This document shows positions 50,159 through 60,582 of a stretch of 64,000 nt of DNA, piece after piece. Each line of letters begins with the position of its first letter. The stretch's first letter is position 1. Origin of the DNA: Nocardioides houyundeii (GTDB lineage: Bacteria; Actinomycetota; Actinomycetes; Propionibacteriales; Nocardioidaceae); contig NZ_CP025581.1 in NCBI RefSeq assembly GCF_002865585.1, positions 3,100,001 to 3,164,000 on the forward strand, in the 5' to 3' direction. The translations under genes and the position numbers were made by a program. The notes beneath the pieces were generated by a model, which ran no database searches, was not told the DNA's origin, and saw nothing but the letters and a program-made list of their open reading frames with translations.

Positions 50159-50824
50159 TCAGGGCGCCAGGCGGCGGCGCTCCCACGAGCCCGGGTCGGT
50201 CTCGGAGCGCCGGTACTCCAGGCGGTCGTGCAGCCGGTCGCGCCGCCCCTGCCAGAACTCCACCGTCAGGGGCCGTACCCGGTACCCGCCCCACATCGGG
50301 GGAACCGGGACCTGGACGCCGGTGAACCTGGCCTCGACCTCGGCGTAGGCCGCCTCCAGCTCCTCGCGCGAGGCGACGGGGTCAGACTGGTGCGAGGCCC
50401 AGGCACCGAGCTGGGCGCCCCGGGGACGGGTGGCGAAGTAGGCGGTCACCTCGTCCGGGGGCAGCGACCACGCCTCCCCCGTGACCCGGACCTGCCGCTC
50501 CAGCGGGTGCCAGGGGAAGAGCAGCGCGCAGTGCGGGGCGCCGGCCAGCTCGATGCCCTTGCGCGAGCCCCGGTTGGTGAAGAAGACGAACCCGCGCTCG
50601 TCGAAGCCCTTGAGCAGCACCATCCGGGAGGACGGCCGGCCCTGGGCGGAGACTGTCGAGAGCACCATCGCGTTGGGCTCGTGCAGGCCGGCGGCGACGG
50701 TCTCGTCGAACCAGCCACGAAATACCTCGAAGGGGTCGTCGGGCGCCGCCTGGTCCTCGGTGAGGCCCCGGTCGGCGTACTCGCGTCGCAACGCGGCCAC
50801 CTGCTGGGCGGAATCGGGATCCAT
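50159..50824 (-). CDS. pdxH: Pyridoxamine 5'-phosphate oxidase
   Basis: This 221-residue enzyme has the PdxH sequence from VAALRREYADRGLTEDQAAPDDPFEVFRGWFDETV, through PNAMVLSTVSAQGRPSSRMVLLKGFDERGFVFFTNRGSRKGIELAG. The substrate/FMN region is FPWHPLERQVRVTGEA, with the C-terminal signature VEFWQGRRDRLHDRLEYRR ending WERRRLAP. It oxidises pyridoxamine or pyridoxine phosphate to pyridoxal phosphate using FMN. It diverges from the citrate synthase gene across about 127 bases, a layout known from other actinobacteria. PLP made here would serve SerC, among others. Confidence 0.95.
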   Translation of the reverse strand: MDPDSAQQVAALRREYADRGLTEDQAAPDDPFEVFRGWFDETVAAGLHEPNAMVLSTVSAQGRPSSRMVLLKGFDERGFVFFTNRGSRKGIELAGAPHCALLFPWHPLERQVRVTGEAWSLPPDEVTAYFATRPRGAQLGAWASHQSDPVASREELEAAYAEVEARFTGVQVPVPPMWGGYRVRPLTVEFWQGRRDRLHDRLEYRRSETDPGSWERRRLAP

Positions 50825-50951
50825 GCAGGGACCCTAGACCCTCCGGGCCCGGAGTTCGCGGGGCGCTGGATGCACTGTCACCCCCAGGGGTGCACAATGC
50901 CAGAGGTGCATCTGTGATGTGCCTTCGTCCCCGACAAAGGAGTCGCATCAC

Positions 50952-52055
50952 ATGACCGAGGTTCACCACGGGCTCGAGGGAGTCATCGCGTTCGAGAGCG
51001 AGATCGCGGAGCCGGACAAGGAAGGTTCCGCACTTCGGTACCGCGGTGTGGACATCGAGGAGATCGTCGGGCGCATCCCGTTCGAGAACGTCTGGGGCCT
51101 GCTGATCGACGGCGTCTACACCCCCGGTCTCCCCGCGGCGGAGCCCTACAACCTGCCGGTGCACACCGGTGACGTGCGCGTCGACGTGCAGGCCGCGGTC
51201 GCGATGCTCGCCCCGGCGTTCGGCTTCGGCCAGACCTACGACATCACCGACGAGCAGGCCCGCGAGGACCTGGCCCGCGTCGCCGTCATGGTGCTCTCCT
51301 ACGCCGCCCAGTCGGCCCGCGGCCTGCACCAGCCCGTGGTGCCGCAGAAGCTCGTGGACCAGGGCAAGACCCTGGCCGAGAAGTTCCTGATCCGCTGGAA
51401 GGGCGAGGCCGACCCGGCCCACGTCAAGGCCATCGACGCCTACTGGTCCTCGGCCGCCGAGCACGGCATGAACGCCTCCACGTTCACGGCCCGGGTGATC
51501 ACCTCCACCGGCGCCGACGTGGCCGCGGCGTTCTCCGGCGCCATCGGCGCGATGAGCGGCCCGCTGCACGGCGGCGCGCCCTCCCGGGTGCTGGGCATGA
51601 TCGAGGACGTCGAGAAGACCGGCGACGCCGAGGCCTACGTCAAGAAGCTGCTGGACGACGGCGAGCGCCTGATGGGCTTCGGTCACCGGGTGTACCGGGC
51701 CGAGGACCCCCGTGCCCGGGTGCTGCGTCGCACCGCCCGTGAGCTGTCGGCGCCTCGCTACGAGGTCGCCGAGGCGCTGGAGCAGGCCGCGCTCAAGGAG
51801 CTGCGCGAGCGCCGCCCCGACCGGGTGCTGGAGACCAACGTGGAGTTCTGGGCCGCGATCGTGCTCGACTTCGCCGAGGTGCCCGCCAACATGTTCACCT
51901 CCATGTTCACCTGTGCCCGCACCGGTGGCTGGTCGGCGCACATCCTGGAGCAGAAGCGCACCGGTCGCCTGATCCGCCCCTCGGCCATCTACACCGGTCC
52001 GGCCGCGCGCTCGGCCTCGGAGATCGAGGGCTGGAAGTCGGAGTGGGCGGACTGA
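50952..52055 (+). CDS. Citrate synthase (type 2-like)
   Basis: The protein has 367 residues. MTEVHHGLEGVIAFESEIAEPDKEGSALRYRGVDIEEI is the N-terminal strand motif of short citrate synthases. Catalytic residues are visible: His in SGPLHGGAPSRVLGM, His in MGFGHRVYRAEDPRARVL, and Asp in VLDFAEVP. It condenses acetyl-CoA and oxaloacetate into citrate. ATG 50952 is chosen because AAAGGAG stands nine bases upstream; the frame is open 11 codons more. Actinobacteria often hold a second, methylcitrate-type paralogue, so the exact isozyme is unsure. The 3' end overlaps the next gene by 13 bases. Confidence 0.92.
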   Translation: MTEVHHGLEGVIAFESEIAEPDKEGSALRYRGVDIEEIVGRIPFENVWGLLIDGVYTPGLPAAEPYNLPVHTGDVRVDVQAAVAMLAPAFGFGQTYDITDEQAREDLARVAVMVLSYAAQSARGLHQPVVPQKLVDQGKTLAEKFLIRWKGEADPAHVKAIDAYWSSAAEHGMNASTFTARVITSTGADVAAAFSGAIGAMSGPLHGGAPSRVLGMIEDVEKTGDAEAYVKKLLDDGERLMGFGHRVYRAEDPRARVLRRTARELSAPRYEVAEALEQAALKELRERRPDRVLETNVEFWAAIVLDFAEVPANMFTSMFTCARTGGWSAHILEQKRTGRLIRPSAIYTGPAARSASEIEGWKSEWAD

Positions 52056-52639
52056 CCGACGCCGCGGCGGTCGACCTCTGGGACACCGAGGCCAGAACGT
52101 TCGACGACGGTCCCGACCACGGGCTGCGAGACCCCTCGTGCCGCAACGCCTGGGCCGAGCTGCTGCTGGCAGTGATGCCGGCGGCCCCGGCCCGGGTGGC
52201 GGACCTCGGCTGCGGCACCGGCACCCTGTCGGTGCTGCTGGCCGAGGAGGGGTACGTCGTCGACGGCGTCGACTTCTCTCCCGAGATGCTGCGCCGGGGC
52301 ATCGCCAAGGCCGGCGGCCGGGTGCGGTTCACCATCGGTGACGCAGCCGACCCGCCGCTGGCCGACGCCGGGTACGACGTGGTGCTCTGCCGCCACGTGC
52401 TGTGGACGCTGCCCGACCCCGCGGCCGCCCTGGCCCGCTGGACCCGCCTGCTCGCCCCGGGCGGTCGGCTGCTGCTCGTCGAGGGCGACTGGGGCACCGG
52501 GGCCGGGCTCACCTCGGCCACGGTGGTGTCCCTGCTCAGCCAGGTGGGCCGGACCGGTGCGGTGCGCTACCTCCCCGAGCCGGTGTTGTGGGGCCGGACC
52601 GTCGAGGACGAGCGGTTCCTGGTGGTCTCCCGTTCCTGA
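52043..52639 (+). CDS. Class I SAM-dependent methyltransferase
   Basis: This 198-residue protein has motif I VADLGCGTGTLSVLLAEEGYVVDGVDFSPEML, then motif II/III GDAADPPLADAGYDVVLCRHVLWTLPDPAAALARWTRLLAPGGRLLLVEGDW. This is a type-11-like methyltransferase with a short C-terminal part. The GTG 52043 start overlaps the end of the citrate synthase gene; a later GTG or CTG is possible. Its substrate cannot be inferred, and the neighbour may be only a co-transcribed gene. Confidence 0.82.
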   Translation: MGGLTDAAAVDLWDTEARTFDDGPDHGLRDPSCRNAWAELLLAVMPAAPARVADLGCGTGTLSVLLAEEGYVVDGVDFSPEMLRRGIAKAGGRVRFTIGDAADPPLADAGYDVVLCRHVLWTLPDPAAALARWTRLLAPGGRLLLVEGDWGTGAGLTSATVVSLLSQVGRTGAVRYLPEPVLWGRTVEDERFLVVSRS

Positions 52640-52711
52640 GTGCCGCATCGGCGTGCCTCGAATCGGGTACTGGATGAGGGATAGATCCCCATCCCAAGGA
52701 GCGTTCCACCG

Positions 52712-53149
52712 ATGAGCGAGACCCCCGACAGCGAGAGCTACCACGACTACAGCGTGGACGACGAGGACCAGCCCCAGGGCGAGGGCGACAGCCTGGTCGA
52801 CGACCGCGGCCTCACCGAGCCGCTCGACGAGGGCTACTCGCCGCCCGAGAAGTGGTCGGCCGCGCAGGGGTTCGGCAACACCCCCCTGGAGGAGGCCACG
52901 GGCGAGACGCTCGACCAGCGGCTGGGCCAGGAGATCCCCGAGCCCGACCCCTACGAGGCGGCGGCCGAGGCCGAGGCCGAGGAGCAGCTCGACGACGGCG
53001 AGGTCGGCGCCGAGCGCGCCGGGCGCCTGGTCGACCCCGATGAGGGCGTCGGCGAGGACACCGAGAAGGAGCTGGTCGGCGAGGACGTGGGCATCGACGG
53101 TGCCGGCGCCAGTGCCGAGGAGGCTGCCGTCCACGTCGTGGAGGAGTAG
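52712..53149 (+). CDS. DUF5709 domain-containing acidic protein
   Basis: This 145-residue, strongly acidic protein contains YHDYSVDDEDQPQGEGDSLVDDRGLTEPLDEGYSPPEKWSAAQGFGNTPLEEATGETLDQRLGQEIPEPDP, the DUF5709 pattern. It then has an Asp/Glu/Ala-rich C-terminal half ending EEAAVHVVEE. It has no signal peptide or membrane helix and is predicted to be largely disordered. The family is common in actinobacteria and its function is not known. AAGGAGCG precedes ATG 52712. Confidence 0.85.
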   Translation: MSETPDSESYHDYSVDDEDQPQGEGDSLVDDRGLTEPLDEGYSPPEKWSAAQGFGNTPLEEATGETLDQRLGQEIPEPDPYEAAAEAEAEEQLDDGEVGAERAGRLVDPDEGVGEDTEKELVGEDVGIDGAGASAEEAAVHVVEE

Positions 53150-53195
53150 GGGGGCGGCTCGCCCCTGCCTAGACTTGTGCGCATGAGGGGGACTC

Positions 53196-53768
53196 GTGAC
53201 GACCGGTGACCCGTGGGCCGGGCTGTCGCACGATCCCCGGCTGCCGGAGCGCGCCCACCTCCGGTCGGCCCAGCGCGACCGTGACGCCGTTGCGCAGGTG
53301 CTCGCGGAGAGCTTCGCAGACGGGCGCCTGGACCGCGATGAGTTCGACGCGCGCGCGGAGACGCTCGCCGGTTCGCGCACCCTGGGCGAGCTGCCACCCC
53401 TGGTGGCGGACCTGGTTCCCCCTCCGCCGCTGCACCAGCCGACCCTCTACCAGTCCGGTCTTCCGCTCGAGCAGGTCGAGGCGATCCGGGCCAGGGCCCT
53501 CCAGCGCTACGAGCGCCGGCGCCGTGACTCGTTGTGGACCCTGATCAGCGTCAGCCTCATCTGCTTCACCGTGTGGGGAGTGGGCTCGCTCGGCGACGGT
53601 CCGGGCTTCCCCTGGCCGCTCATCGTGCTGGCTGCGTTGGCCGCGCACCACGTCCGGGTGGTGCTCGAACGCCGACGCAGCATCGAGGAGGAGACCCGGC
53701 GATTGGAGCGCAAGGCGCTCAAGGCCCAGCAGCGGAGGGCCCGGCGGCAGCTCCCTCCGGGCGCCTGA
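53196..53768 (+). CDS. DUF1707 domain protein with two C-terminal membrane helices
   Basis: This 190-residue protein has an N-terminal DUF1707 (SHOCT-like) domain: RSAQRDRDAVAQVLAESFADGRLDRDEFDARAETLAGSRTLGELPPLVADL. After a Pro-rich linker come a charged helix and a two-helix membrane unit (SLWTLISVSLICFTVWGVGSLG and FPWPLIVLAALAAHHVRVVL). A very basic coiled tail follows ([28 protein letters not shown]). Function is unknown. The GTG start is at 53196. Its 3' end overlaps the convergent secreted protein by 50 bases. Confidence 0.8.
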   Translation: MTTGDPWAGLSHDPRLPERAHLRSAQRDRDAVAQVLAESFADGRLDRDEFDARAETLAGSRTLGELPPLVADLVPPPPLHQPTLYQSGLPLEQVEAIRARALQRYERRRRDSLWTLISVSLICFTVWGVGSLGDGPGFPWPLIVLAALAAHHVRVVLERRRSIEEETRRLERKALKAQQRRARRQLPPGA

Positions 53769-54351
53769 ACGCGGGCTGCTCGACGTACCAGCTGGTCAGC
53801 CCGCGTGCGGCCCGCCGGGTCAGGGAGATGTGCATGTGGTCCCGGTGCCGCAGCGTGACGGAGCAGCCCTTGCGCCGCGGGCAGGACGAGCTGCGGTACG
53901 GGCGTTCGGCAAAGCCGTGGTAGGAGAACCAGATGCGGTCGTTCCAGATGACGTACATGATGCCCATCCGCCGGGCCAGGGCGTGCGGGTTGCCGGCCGC
54001 GTCGGGGGCGAACACCTCGTCGAGGAACAGCCGGCCGTCCCGCTCGTCCTGGCCTGAGCGCGCATCCAGCATCCAGTCGAAGGCGCGGGCCTCCTTGTGC
54101 TCGGACGTGCCCGGCCCGGCGCAGCTCCGGGCGATCGGTCCCCGCCGGCCGCCACGAGCCGCCAGCGCCTGTGCCAGCTGGCGCACGCCCGGCCCGGCGT
54201 GGCGCCGGCACCGGGTCTGCGGCTGGTAGTCGGCGTACCCCTCGATGGCGCTGGTGAAGACCGGCGCCTCGCTGGCGTCAGCGGGGACCGCGCCTCCGGG
54301 CGCCAGCAGCGCGATGAGCAGGACGGGAGCGGCGAGCAGGCTGCGGAGCAC
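53719..54351 (-). CDS. Secreted protein with M15-like (ARB-07466 type) C-terminal domain
   Basis: This 210-residue protein begins with a signal peptide, [28 protein letters not shown]. The rest resembles the C-terminal domain found in actinobacterial secreted proteins near peptidase M15. Key phrases are [59 protein letters not shown] and [14 protein letters not shown]. The His and Asp residues of E/SHxxxxAFDW and HRDHMHIS fit a zinc-type site. It may act on the cell wall, but catalysis is uncertain. It overlaps the end of the DUF1707 gene. Confidence 0.72.
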   Translation of the reverse strand: MLRSLLAAPVLLIALLAPGGAVPADASEAPVFTSAIEGYADYQPQTRCRRHAGPGVRQLAQALAARGGRRGPIARSCAGPGTSEHKEARAFDWMLDARSGQDERDGRLFLDEVFAPDAAGNPHALARRMGIMYVIWNDRIWFSYHGFAERPYRSSSCPRRKGCSVTLRHRDHMHISLTRRAARGLTSWYVEQPAFRRPEGAAAGPSAAGP

Positions 54352-54378
54352 CCCCGCGACGCTACGTCGTGCCGACCG

Positions 54379-54421
54379 CAGACGTCCGCCGTACCGAGGA
54401 ACTCGGCGCGACGGACGTCTG
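54379..54421. terminator. Hairpin between ssuA and the M15-like gene
   Basis: A perfect ten-base inverted repeat (CAGACGTCCG, 54379-54388; CGGACGTCTG, 54412-54421) with a smaller CCGAG/CTCGG hairpin inside. It lies just downstream of the ssuA stop and is a likely terminator for the ssu operon. Confidence 0.6.
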
Positions 54422-54438
54422 GAGAGCGTGGGTGTGGG

Positions 54439-55431
54439 CTACTTGACGATGCCGGGCTCCACGATCGAGGAGAAGTCGATCGTCGTGGGCAGCTCTCCGG
54501 CCTCGGTGAAGAGGTCGGCGAGGTGCTGCGAGGCCTCGATGATCTCGTCGGTCACCGGACCGACGTCGGACTTCTTGTTCTCGGTCACCACGGTGGTGGT
54601 GCTCTCCGGCAGGCCGGACTCCTCGGCCCAGGCCTTGCCCCACGCCTCGTGGTTGTCCACCGCCCAGGCGAAGCCCTGGCGGACCCGGTCGACGAAGTCG
54701 ACGATCATCTCCCGGGTGTCGGTCTCCTCGAGCGACTTGCTCGAGGCGATCTCGAACTGCAGGCCGTTGTCGTCCGGAGCGCCACCGGCGATCTCCACGG
54801 CGTCGGCCTCCTGGATGGCCTGGGTCACGAACGGGTCCCACACCACCCAGGCGTCCACGGCACCGGAGGTGAAGGCGGCCAGCCCGTCGGCCGGGGCGAG
54901 GTAGTTGACCTCGATGTCGTCGAGCCCGAGGCCGGCCCGGTTGAGCGCCTTGATCAACATGCCGTGCGAGGAGGTGCCGCGGCCGACGGCGACCTTCTTG
55001 CCCTTCAGGTCCTCCACACTCTTGATGTCGGAGCCCTCGGGCACCAGGACGGAGTCGGAGTGCGAGTCGCGCTCCACGACCGCGGCCACGATCTTGAAGT
55101 CCGCGTCGGCCGCGGCGCCGAAGATCGGCGGGGTGCTGCCGACCCACGCCACGTCGATCTGGTCCGCGGAGGCTGCCTCCACGATCGGCGGGCCGGCGGT
55201 GAACTCGGACCACTCGATCTCGTAGGGGAGATCCTCCAGGAGCTCGGCCTGCTTGAGGATCGCGCGGATGCCGTCCTTCTGGACGCCGACGCGCAGGACG
55301 GGCTTGCCGCTGTCGGAGGTGGCCGCGTCCCCGTCACCGCCGCAGGCCGCGAGCGTGGTCGCGAGGGCGAGGGCGCCGAGCAGCGCGAGGCTGCGTCGGA
55401 CCCGTCCGGGTCGGGTGCTGGTGCTGGTCAT
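54439..55431 (-). CDS. ssuA: ABC transporter substrate-binding lipoprotein, aliphatic sulfonate type
   Basis: This 330-residue lipoprotein has a signal with lipobox TTLAAC (Cys30). The mature part is of the SsuA/TauA/NMT1-like fold: [73 protein letters not shown]. It continues [26 protein letters not shown] and [18 protein letters not shown]. It would deliver alkanesulfonates or similar compounds. The substrate is not proven; no ssuD monooxygenase is in the window. It is the last gene of ssuC-ssuB-ssuA, 98 bases after ssuB. Confidence 0.82.
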   Translation of the reverse strand: MTSTSTRPGRVRRSLALLGALALATTLAACGGDGDAATSDSGKPVLRVGVQKDGIRAILKQAELLEDLPYEIEWSEFTAGPPIVEAASADQIDVAWVGSTPPIFGAAADADFKIVAAVVERDSHSDSVLVPEGSDIKSVEDLKGKKVAVGRGTSSHGMLIKALNRAGLGLDDIEVNYLAPADGLAAFTSGAVDAWVVWDPFVTQAIQEADAVEIAGGAPDDNGLQFEIASSKSLEETDTREMIVDFVDRVRQGFAWAVDNHEAWGKAWAEESGLPESTTTVVTENKKSDVGPVTDEIIEASQHLADLFTEAGELPTTIDFSSIVEPGIVK

Positions 55432-55529
55432 CGCGTTGCTCCTGGATGGTGTGTGGACAGGGGTTCAGGCAGGTCGGCGCACGCCTGCGCGGTGCGGGCG
55501 GGCCGGGTCGAACAGGGCGGCGTACCGCG

Positions 55530-56264
55530 TCAGTGCGCGGCGGCGAGCTCGGTGGCGCTGTCGCCAGTGACACCGAGCAGCGACAGGAGCGCGACGCGGC
55601 GCGAGACCACCTCGGCGTCCTCGCGGCGGCGGGGCCGCGGCAGGTCCAGGCGCTCGTCGTGCACCAGGTGCCCCTCGGCGATGACCAGGACCCGGTCCGC
55701 GAGCAGCAAGGCCTCCTCGACGTCGTGGGTGACCAGCAGTACCGCCGGGCCGTGGCTCTGCCACAGGTCCTGCACCAGCTGCTGGGCCGAGATCCGGGTG
55801 AGGGCGTCCAGCGCGCTGAACGGCTCGTCGAGGAGCAGCAGGTCGGGCTCCCGGACCAGGGCCCGGGCCAGGGCGACCCGCTGCCGCTGGCCGCCGGAGA
55901 GCTCGCGGGGCCAGGCGTCCTCGCGGCCGGCGAGACCGACCTCGGCCAGCATGGCCCGACCGTGCCCCTCGGGGTCCTCGCCGCGGTGGCCGAGGATCAC
56001 GTTCTCCAGGGCGTGGCGCCAGGGCAGCAGCCGCGGGTCCTGGAAGACGACCGCGGGCTCGCGACCGGTACGCACCTCGCCCGTGGCCCCGTCGTCCAGG
56101 CCGGCCAGCACCCGCAGCAGGGTGGACTTGCCCGAGCCCGAGTGCCCCAGCAGCGCCACGAACTCGCCGGGCCGGATCTCCAGGTCGATGCCCGCGAGCA
56201 CCTCGTTGCCGCCGAAGCTGCGGCGTACGTCGCGCAGCCGGACGACCGGCTCCTGCCCGCTCAT
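55530..56264 (-). CDS. ssuB: ABC transporter ATP-binding protein, aliphatic sulfonate type
   Basis: This 244-residue ATPase has Walker [21 protein letters not shown]-loop [13 protein letters not shown] signature [20 protein letters not shown], Walker [17 protein letters not shown], and an H-loop in [17 protein letters not shown]. The DPRLLPW Q-loop and overall length are typical of the SsuB/TauB group. It overlaps the permease stop by four bases (ATGA) and is translated with it. Confidence 0.88.
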   Translation of the reverse strand: MSGQEPVVRLRDVRRSFGGNEVLAGIDLEIRPGEFVALLGHSGSGKSTLLRVLAGLDDGATGEVRTGREPAVVFQDPRLLPWRHALENVILGHRGEDPEGHGRAMLAEVGLAGREDAWPRELSGGQRQRVALARALVREPDLLLLDEPFSALDALTRISAQQLVQDLWQSHGPAVLLVTHDVEEALLLADRVLVIAEGHLVHDERLDLPRPRRREDAEVVSRRVALLSLLGVTGDSATELAAAH

Positions 56265-57163
56265 GCCGTCACCCCCTCGTCGCGCCAGCGCAGAGCTCGA
56301 CGCTCCAGCACCCGCACCAGGGCGTCGGTGATCAGGCCGAGGACGGCGTAGGCGAGCAGGCCGACGACGATGACGTCGGTCTGCAGGAAGTCGCGCGCAT
56401 TGTTGATCAGGTAGCCCAGTCCGGCCCCGGCGTTGATCTGCTCGGCCACGATGAGGGCGAGCCAGGCGACCCCGAGCGACTGGCGCAGGCCCACCAGGGC
56501 ACCTGGCAGCACAGCCGGGAGCATGACGTGACGCACCCGCTCGAGCGTGGAGAGCCGCAGCGACGTGGCCAGCTCCAGCAGCTCCGGGTCCACGCTGCGC
56601 AGCGCTGCGACCAGGTTGAGGTAGAGCGGGATGACGACACCGAGCGCCACCAGGTAGATCTTGGGCTCCTCCTTGATCCCGAACCAGACGATGAACAGCG
56701 GCACCAGGCCGAAGAGCGGGATGGTCCGCACCATCTGCATCAGCGGGTCGACCAGCGCGTCGCCGATGCGGCTCAGGCCGGTGATGACTCCCAGCACCAC
56801 GGCCGCCACGGCGCCGATCAGGAAGCCCAGGGAGGCACGCTGCAGGGAGACCAGCACGGCCTCGGTGAGCTTGCCGCTCTCGGTCAGCTCCCAGGCGGTG
56901 ACGGCCAGGTCAGCAGGCGAGGCCAGCGTCTTGGGGTCCAGCAGCCCGGTCGAGGAGGCGACCTGCCACAGCACCACCAGCGCGAGGGGGCTCACCCAGC
57001 GCAGGGCCGCGGCCCGCAGCCGCGCCGATCGGGCACCGCCGGCGCGGCCGGGCGCGGCAGCCCTGGCGAGCACGGTGGACTTCGGGTCCGATCCCAGCCC
57101 CACCCCCGCGGCCGGGGTGGTGCGCGCACCTGCGCGCTCCAGGGACATCGAGGTTTGACTCAT
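56261..57163 (-). CDS. ssuC: ABC transporter permease, aliphatic sulfonate type
   Basis: This 300-residue permease has six hydrophobic segments and the inner-membrane EAA-like loop [46 protein letters not shown], typical of SsuC/TauC. The N-terminal 45 residues are polar and Ala-rich. ATG 57163 ([12 protein letters not shown]) is only seven bases after a predicted -10 element, so translation may start at the 5' end of the mRNA; ATG 57148 is the alternative. Confidence 0.88.
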   Translation of the reverse strand: MSQTSMSLERAGARTTPAAGVGLGSDPKSTVLARAAAPGRAGGARSARLRAAALRWVSPLALVVLWQVASSTGLLDPKTLASPADLAVTAWELTESGKLTEAVLVSLQRASLGFLIGAVAAVVLGVITGLSRIGDALVDPLMQMVRTIPLFGLVPLFIVWFGIKEEPKIYLVALGVVIPLYLNLVAALRSVDPELLELATSLRLSTLERVRHVMLPAVLPGALVGLRQSLGVAWLALIVAEQINAGAGLGYLINNARDFLQTDVIVVGLLAYAVLGLITDALVRVLERRALRWRDEGVTA

Positions 57164-57170
57164 GCCCGAG

Positions 57171-57183
57171 ATATTAGACTAAT
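57171..57183 (-). promoter_or_regulatory. AT-rich ssu promoter region with palindrome
   Basis: In very GC-rich surroundings, ATTAG-A-CTAAT (57173-57183) forms a perfect inverted repeat. It overlaps a minus-strand -10-like TAATAT (57171-57176) that ends seven bases before the ssuC ATG. A repressor bound here would cover the promoter. The -35 region is weak. Confidence 0.45.
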
Positions 57184-57231
57184 TTACTGGACTTACTCTC
57201 CTGGTGTCCCGCGTGTCGGACCCAACAGTCC

Positions 57232-57747
57232 TCACAGGGTCTTGCCGAAGCAGCGAGACAGCTCACCACCTGCGTAGTAGCCGTAGCCCGCGATCGGCGC
57301 GTAGCCGGCCGACTCGTACAAGGCGATCGCTTCGGGCTGCCGGGTCCCGGTCTCCAGGATCATCGTCGCCACGCCGGCCTCCCGGGCGCTCTCCTCCAGC
57401 CGGGACAGCATCAGCCGGGCCAGGCCGCGCTGGCGGTGCTCCGCCGCGACGTACATCCGCTTGATCTCCGCGCAGGGTCCCGGCTCCATCCCCACCGGCA
57501 CGGCGTGCCAGCGCCAGGCCCCGGTGGCCACCGGCTCGGGACCGAGGTAGCCCACGAAGAACGCGCCGCGCCCCTCCGCGAACTCGCCCGCGTCGATGGG
57601 CGCCTCGTCGGGACCTCCGTAGCGCACCACGTACTCGGCCTGGACCTGGGCGACCAGGCGCACCGCGTCCGGATGGTCGAACGCGCGACGCTCGATGTGC
57701 GGCGTGCAACCGGCAGTTCCGGCGGCGCGTTCAGGGGTGCTCGTCAC
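57232..57747 (-). CDS. GNAT family N-acetyltransferase
   Basis: This 171-residue protein has the acetyl-CoA binding core AEIKRMYVAAEHRQRGLARLMLSRLEESAREAGVATMILETGTRQPEAIALYESAGYAPIAGYGYYAGG. It contains motif A (R/Q-x-x-G-x-A/G) in QRGLARL and the usual LYESAGY phrase. The N-terminal part (VRLVAQVQAEYVVRYGG) is shared by many actinobacterial GNAT proteins. The acceptor substrate is unknown. It diverges from serC across about 109 bases. Confidence 0.88.
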   Translation of the reverse strand: MTSTPERAAGTAGCTPHIERRAFDHPDAVRLVAQVQAEYVVRYGGPDEAPIDAGEFAEGRGAFFVGYLGPEPVATGAWRWHAVPVGMEPGPCAEIKRMYVAAEHRQRGLARLMLSRLEESAREAGVATMILETGTRQPEAIALYESAGYAPIAGYGYYAGGELSRCFGKTL

Positions 57748-57790
57748 GTGACCTCATTTCGTCGTACCCGCCTGGACGGTGCCAGAATAG

Positions 57791-58987
<1,197 letters not shown>

Positions 58988-58994
58988 GGCTCCA

Positions 58995-59031
58995 GGTCCG
59001 GGCCTAGCTCGCGCCGAGCCGGGCCCGGACC
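58995..59031. terminator. Bidirectional terminator between serC and macrodomain gene
   Basis: A perfect ten-base inverted repeat (GGTCCGGGCC, 58995-59004; GGCCCGGACC, 59022-59031) overlaps the 3' end of the macrodomain gene and follows the serC stop by eight bases. It serves both converging transcripts. Confidence 0.65.
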
Positions 59032-59504
59032 GCGTCGTACGTGCGTCGGCCGAAGGCGACCAGGCGGGCCTCCTCGACCCGCGTCGGGGTGGCCCGGAGC
59101 GTCTCGAGCGCCGCGTCGATCGCGTCGCCCAGCGGCCAGCCGTAGACGCCCGCGCTGACCAGCGGGAACGCGACGCTGCGCGCCCCGAGCTCGTCGGCGA
59201 CCCCCAGTGCCCGGCGGTAGCAGGAGGTGAGCAGGGCGCGGTCGGTCTCTCCCCGGGTGTAGTTGGGTCCCACGACGTGGATCACCCAGCGTGCCGGCAG
59301 CCTGCCCGCGGTGGTCCAGCCCGCGTCGCCGGTGGCCAGGCCGCGCGGGAAGCGGCGTACGCAGTCGGCCAGCACCTCGGGCCCGCCGGCGGCGTGGATC
59401 GCGCCGTCCACCCCTCCCCCGCCCCGCATCGCCCGGTTGGCGGCGTTGACCACCGCGTCCACCTGCTGGGTGGTGATGTCGCCCTGCACCACGGTCAGCT
59501 CCAT
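59004..59504 (-). CDS. Macrodomain protein, probable O-acetyl-ADP-ribose deacetylase
   Basis: This 166-residue single macrodomain begins MELTVVQGDITTQQVDAVVNAANRAMRGGGGVDGAIHAAGGPEVLADCVRR. It includes WVIHVVGPNYTRGE and SVAFPLVSAGVYGWPLGDAIDAAL. The NAAN and GGGGVDGAIHxAGG loops are those of the YmdB/MacroD class that hydrolyses O-acetyl-ADP-ribose or mono-ADP-ribose esters. O-acetyl-ADP-ribose is the sirtuin product, and a sirtuin is encoded at 3304-4149, though 55 kb away. The gene follows topoisomerase IB by seven bases, possibly as one unit. Confidence 0.92.
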   Translation of the reverse strand: MELTVVQGDITTQQVDAVVNAANRAMRGGGGVDGAIHAAGGPEVLADCVRRFPRGLATGDAGWTTAGRLPARWVIHVVGPNYTRGETDRALLTSCYRRALGVADELGARSVAFPLVSAGVYGWPLGDAIDAALETLRATPTRVEEARLVAFGRRTYDAVRARLGAS

Positions 59505-59511
59505 GACTCCC

Positions 59512-60525
59512 CTACTCCTCGGCGAGCAGCTCGAGCACCGCCCGCTCCAGCGCGTCCTGACGTTCGTCAGGGGTCGGAAAAGTGCGGCTGGCGGCCGCCT
59601 CGATGGTGCGGCCCTCCTCGTAGGCGTCCACGACCCGGGGGTCCACGTAGGAGGCCTTCGCCAGGGTCGGGGTGTTGCCCAGGAACTCCGAGACCTCGCG
59701 CATCGTCGCCGCGACGGCCCGCTTGCGGGACGCCTTGGTGTGACCCGGCTCCGGCGTCTGGGCCAGCGCTGCCGCAGCGATCACCGTGGCGTGCCAGGTC
59801 CGGAAGTCCTTCGCGGTGGCCTCGACCCCGGTGGTCTCGCGGATGTAGGAGTTGACCGTCGCGGAGTCCAGGGTGCGCCAGGTCCGGCCGTCCTTCCACG
59901 CCAGCAGCCGGGGCTCGCCCGGGGCGCGACGGCGCCGCATCACCTCCAGCGCCTCCACCACCGCCGGATCGTCGATCTCGATGCAGTGCTCGACGCCGGA
60001 CTTGCCCACGAAGCAGAAGACCAGCCGGTCCCGCTTGCGGCTCACGTGGCGCCGCTCCAGGGTGGTGAGGCCGAAGCTCCCGTTCTGGTCGGCGTACACG
60101 TCGTTGCCGATCCGGAAGTAGCCGAGGTCGAGCAGCCTGGTGGCCACGGCGCAGGCCCGGCTCAGCTCCATGCCCTCCGTGCCGAGGTCGGTGAGCACCT
60201 TCTCCCGGGCTCTCGACATCGCCTGTCCGAAGTCGAGCACCCGGTCGAACTTCGCCGCGTCGCGGCGGGCCCGCCACTGCGGGTGGTAGAGGTACTGGCG
60301 GCGTCCGGCGTCGTCGGTGCCCACCGCCTGCAGGTGGCCGTGGGGGTACGGCGTCACCCAGACGTCGCGCCAGGCCGGCGGGATGACCAGGTCCCGCACC
60401 CGCTGCGCGTCGTCCTCGGACAGCCGCTCGCCGTGCTGGTCGAGGTAGACGAAGCCCTTCCCGGCGCGCCGGCGGGTCCAGCCAGGCTGGTCGGGAGCGG
60501 TGCGGCGCAGTCGAGGCATGGACAC
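59512..60525 (-). CDS. DNA topoisomerase IB
   Basis: This 337-residue enzyme is of the poxvirus-like bacterial type IB class. The N-terminal half has GKGFVYLDQHGERLSEDDAQRVRDLVIPPAWRDVWVTPYPHGHLQAVGTDDAGRRQYLYHPQW. The catalytic half has RIGNDVYADQNGSFGLTTLERRHV, VNSYIRETTGVEATAKDFRTWHATVIAA, and the nucleophilic tyrosine in LAKASYVDPRVVDAYEEG. It relaxes DNA supercoils by a 3'-phosphotyrosine intermediate. The start is ATG 60525, or ATG 60519 two codons in. Confidence 0.94.
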   Translation of the reverse strand: MSMPRLRRTAPDQPGWTRRRAGKGFVYLDQHGERLSEDDAQRVRDLVIPPAWRDVWVTPYPHGHLQAVGTDDAGRRQYLYHPQWRARRDAAKFDRVLDFGQAMSRAREKVLTDLGTEGMELSRACAVATRLLDLGYFRIGNDVYADQNGSFGLTTLERRHVSRKRDRLVFCFVGKSGVEHCIEIDDPAVVEALEVMRRRRAPGEPRLLAWKDGRTWRTLDSATVNSYIRETTGVEATAKDFRTWHATVIAAAALAQTPEPGHTKASRKRAVAATMREVSEFLGNTPTLAKASYVDPRVVDAYEEGRTIEAAASRTFPTPDERQDALERAVLELLAEE

Positions 60526-60582
60526 ATCTTCACATCGCCGCGCAACAGTCCCGGGCCGAACCGGCGCGGGATCAGCGTGGGA

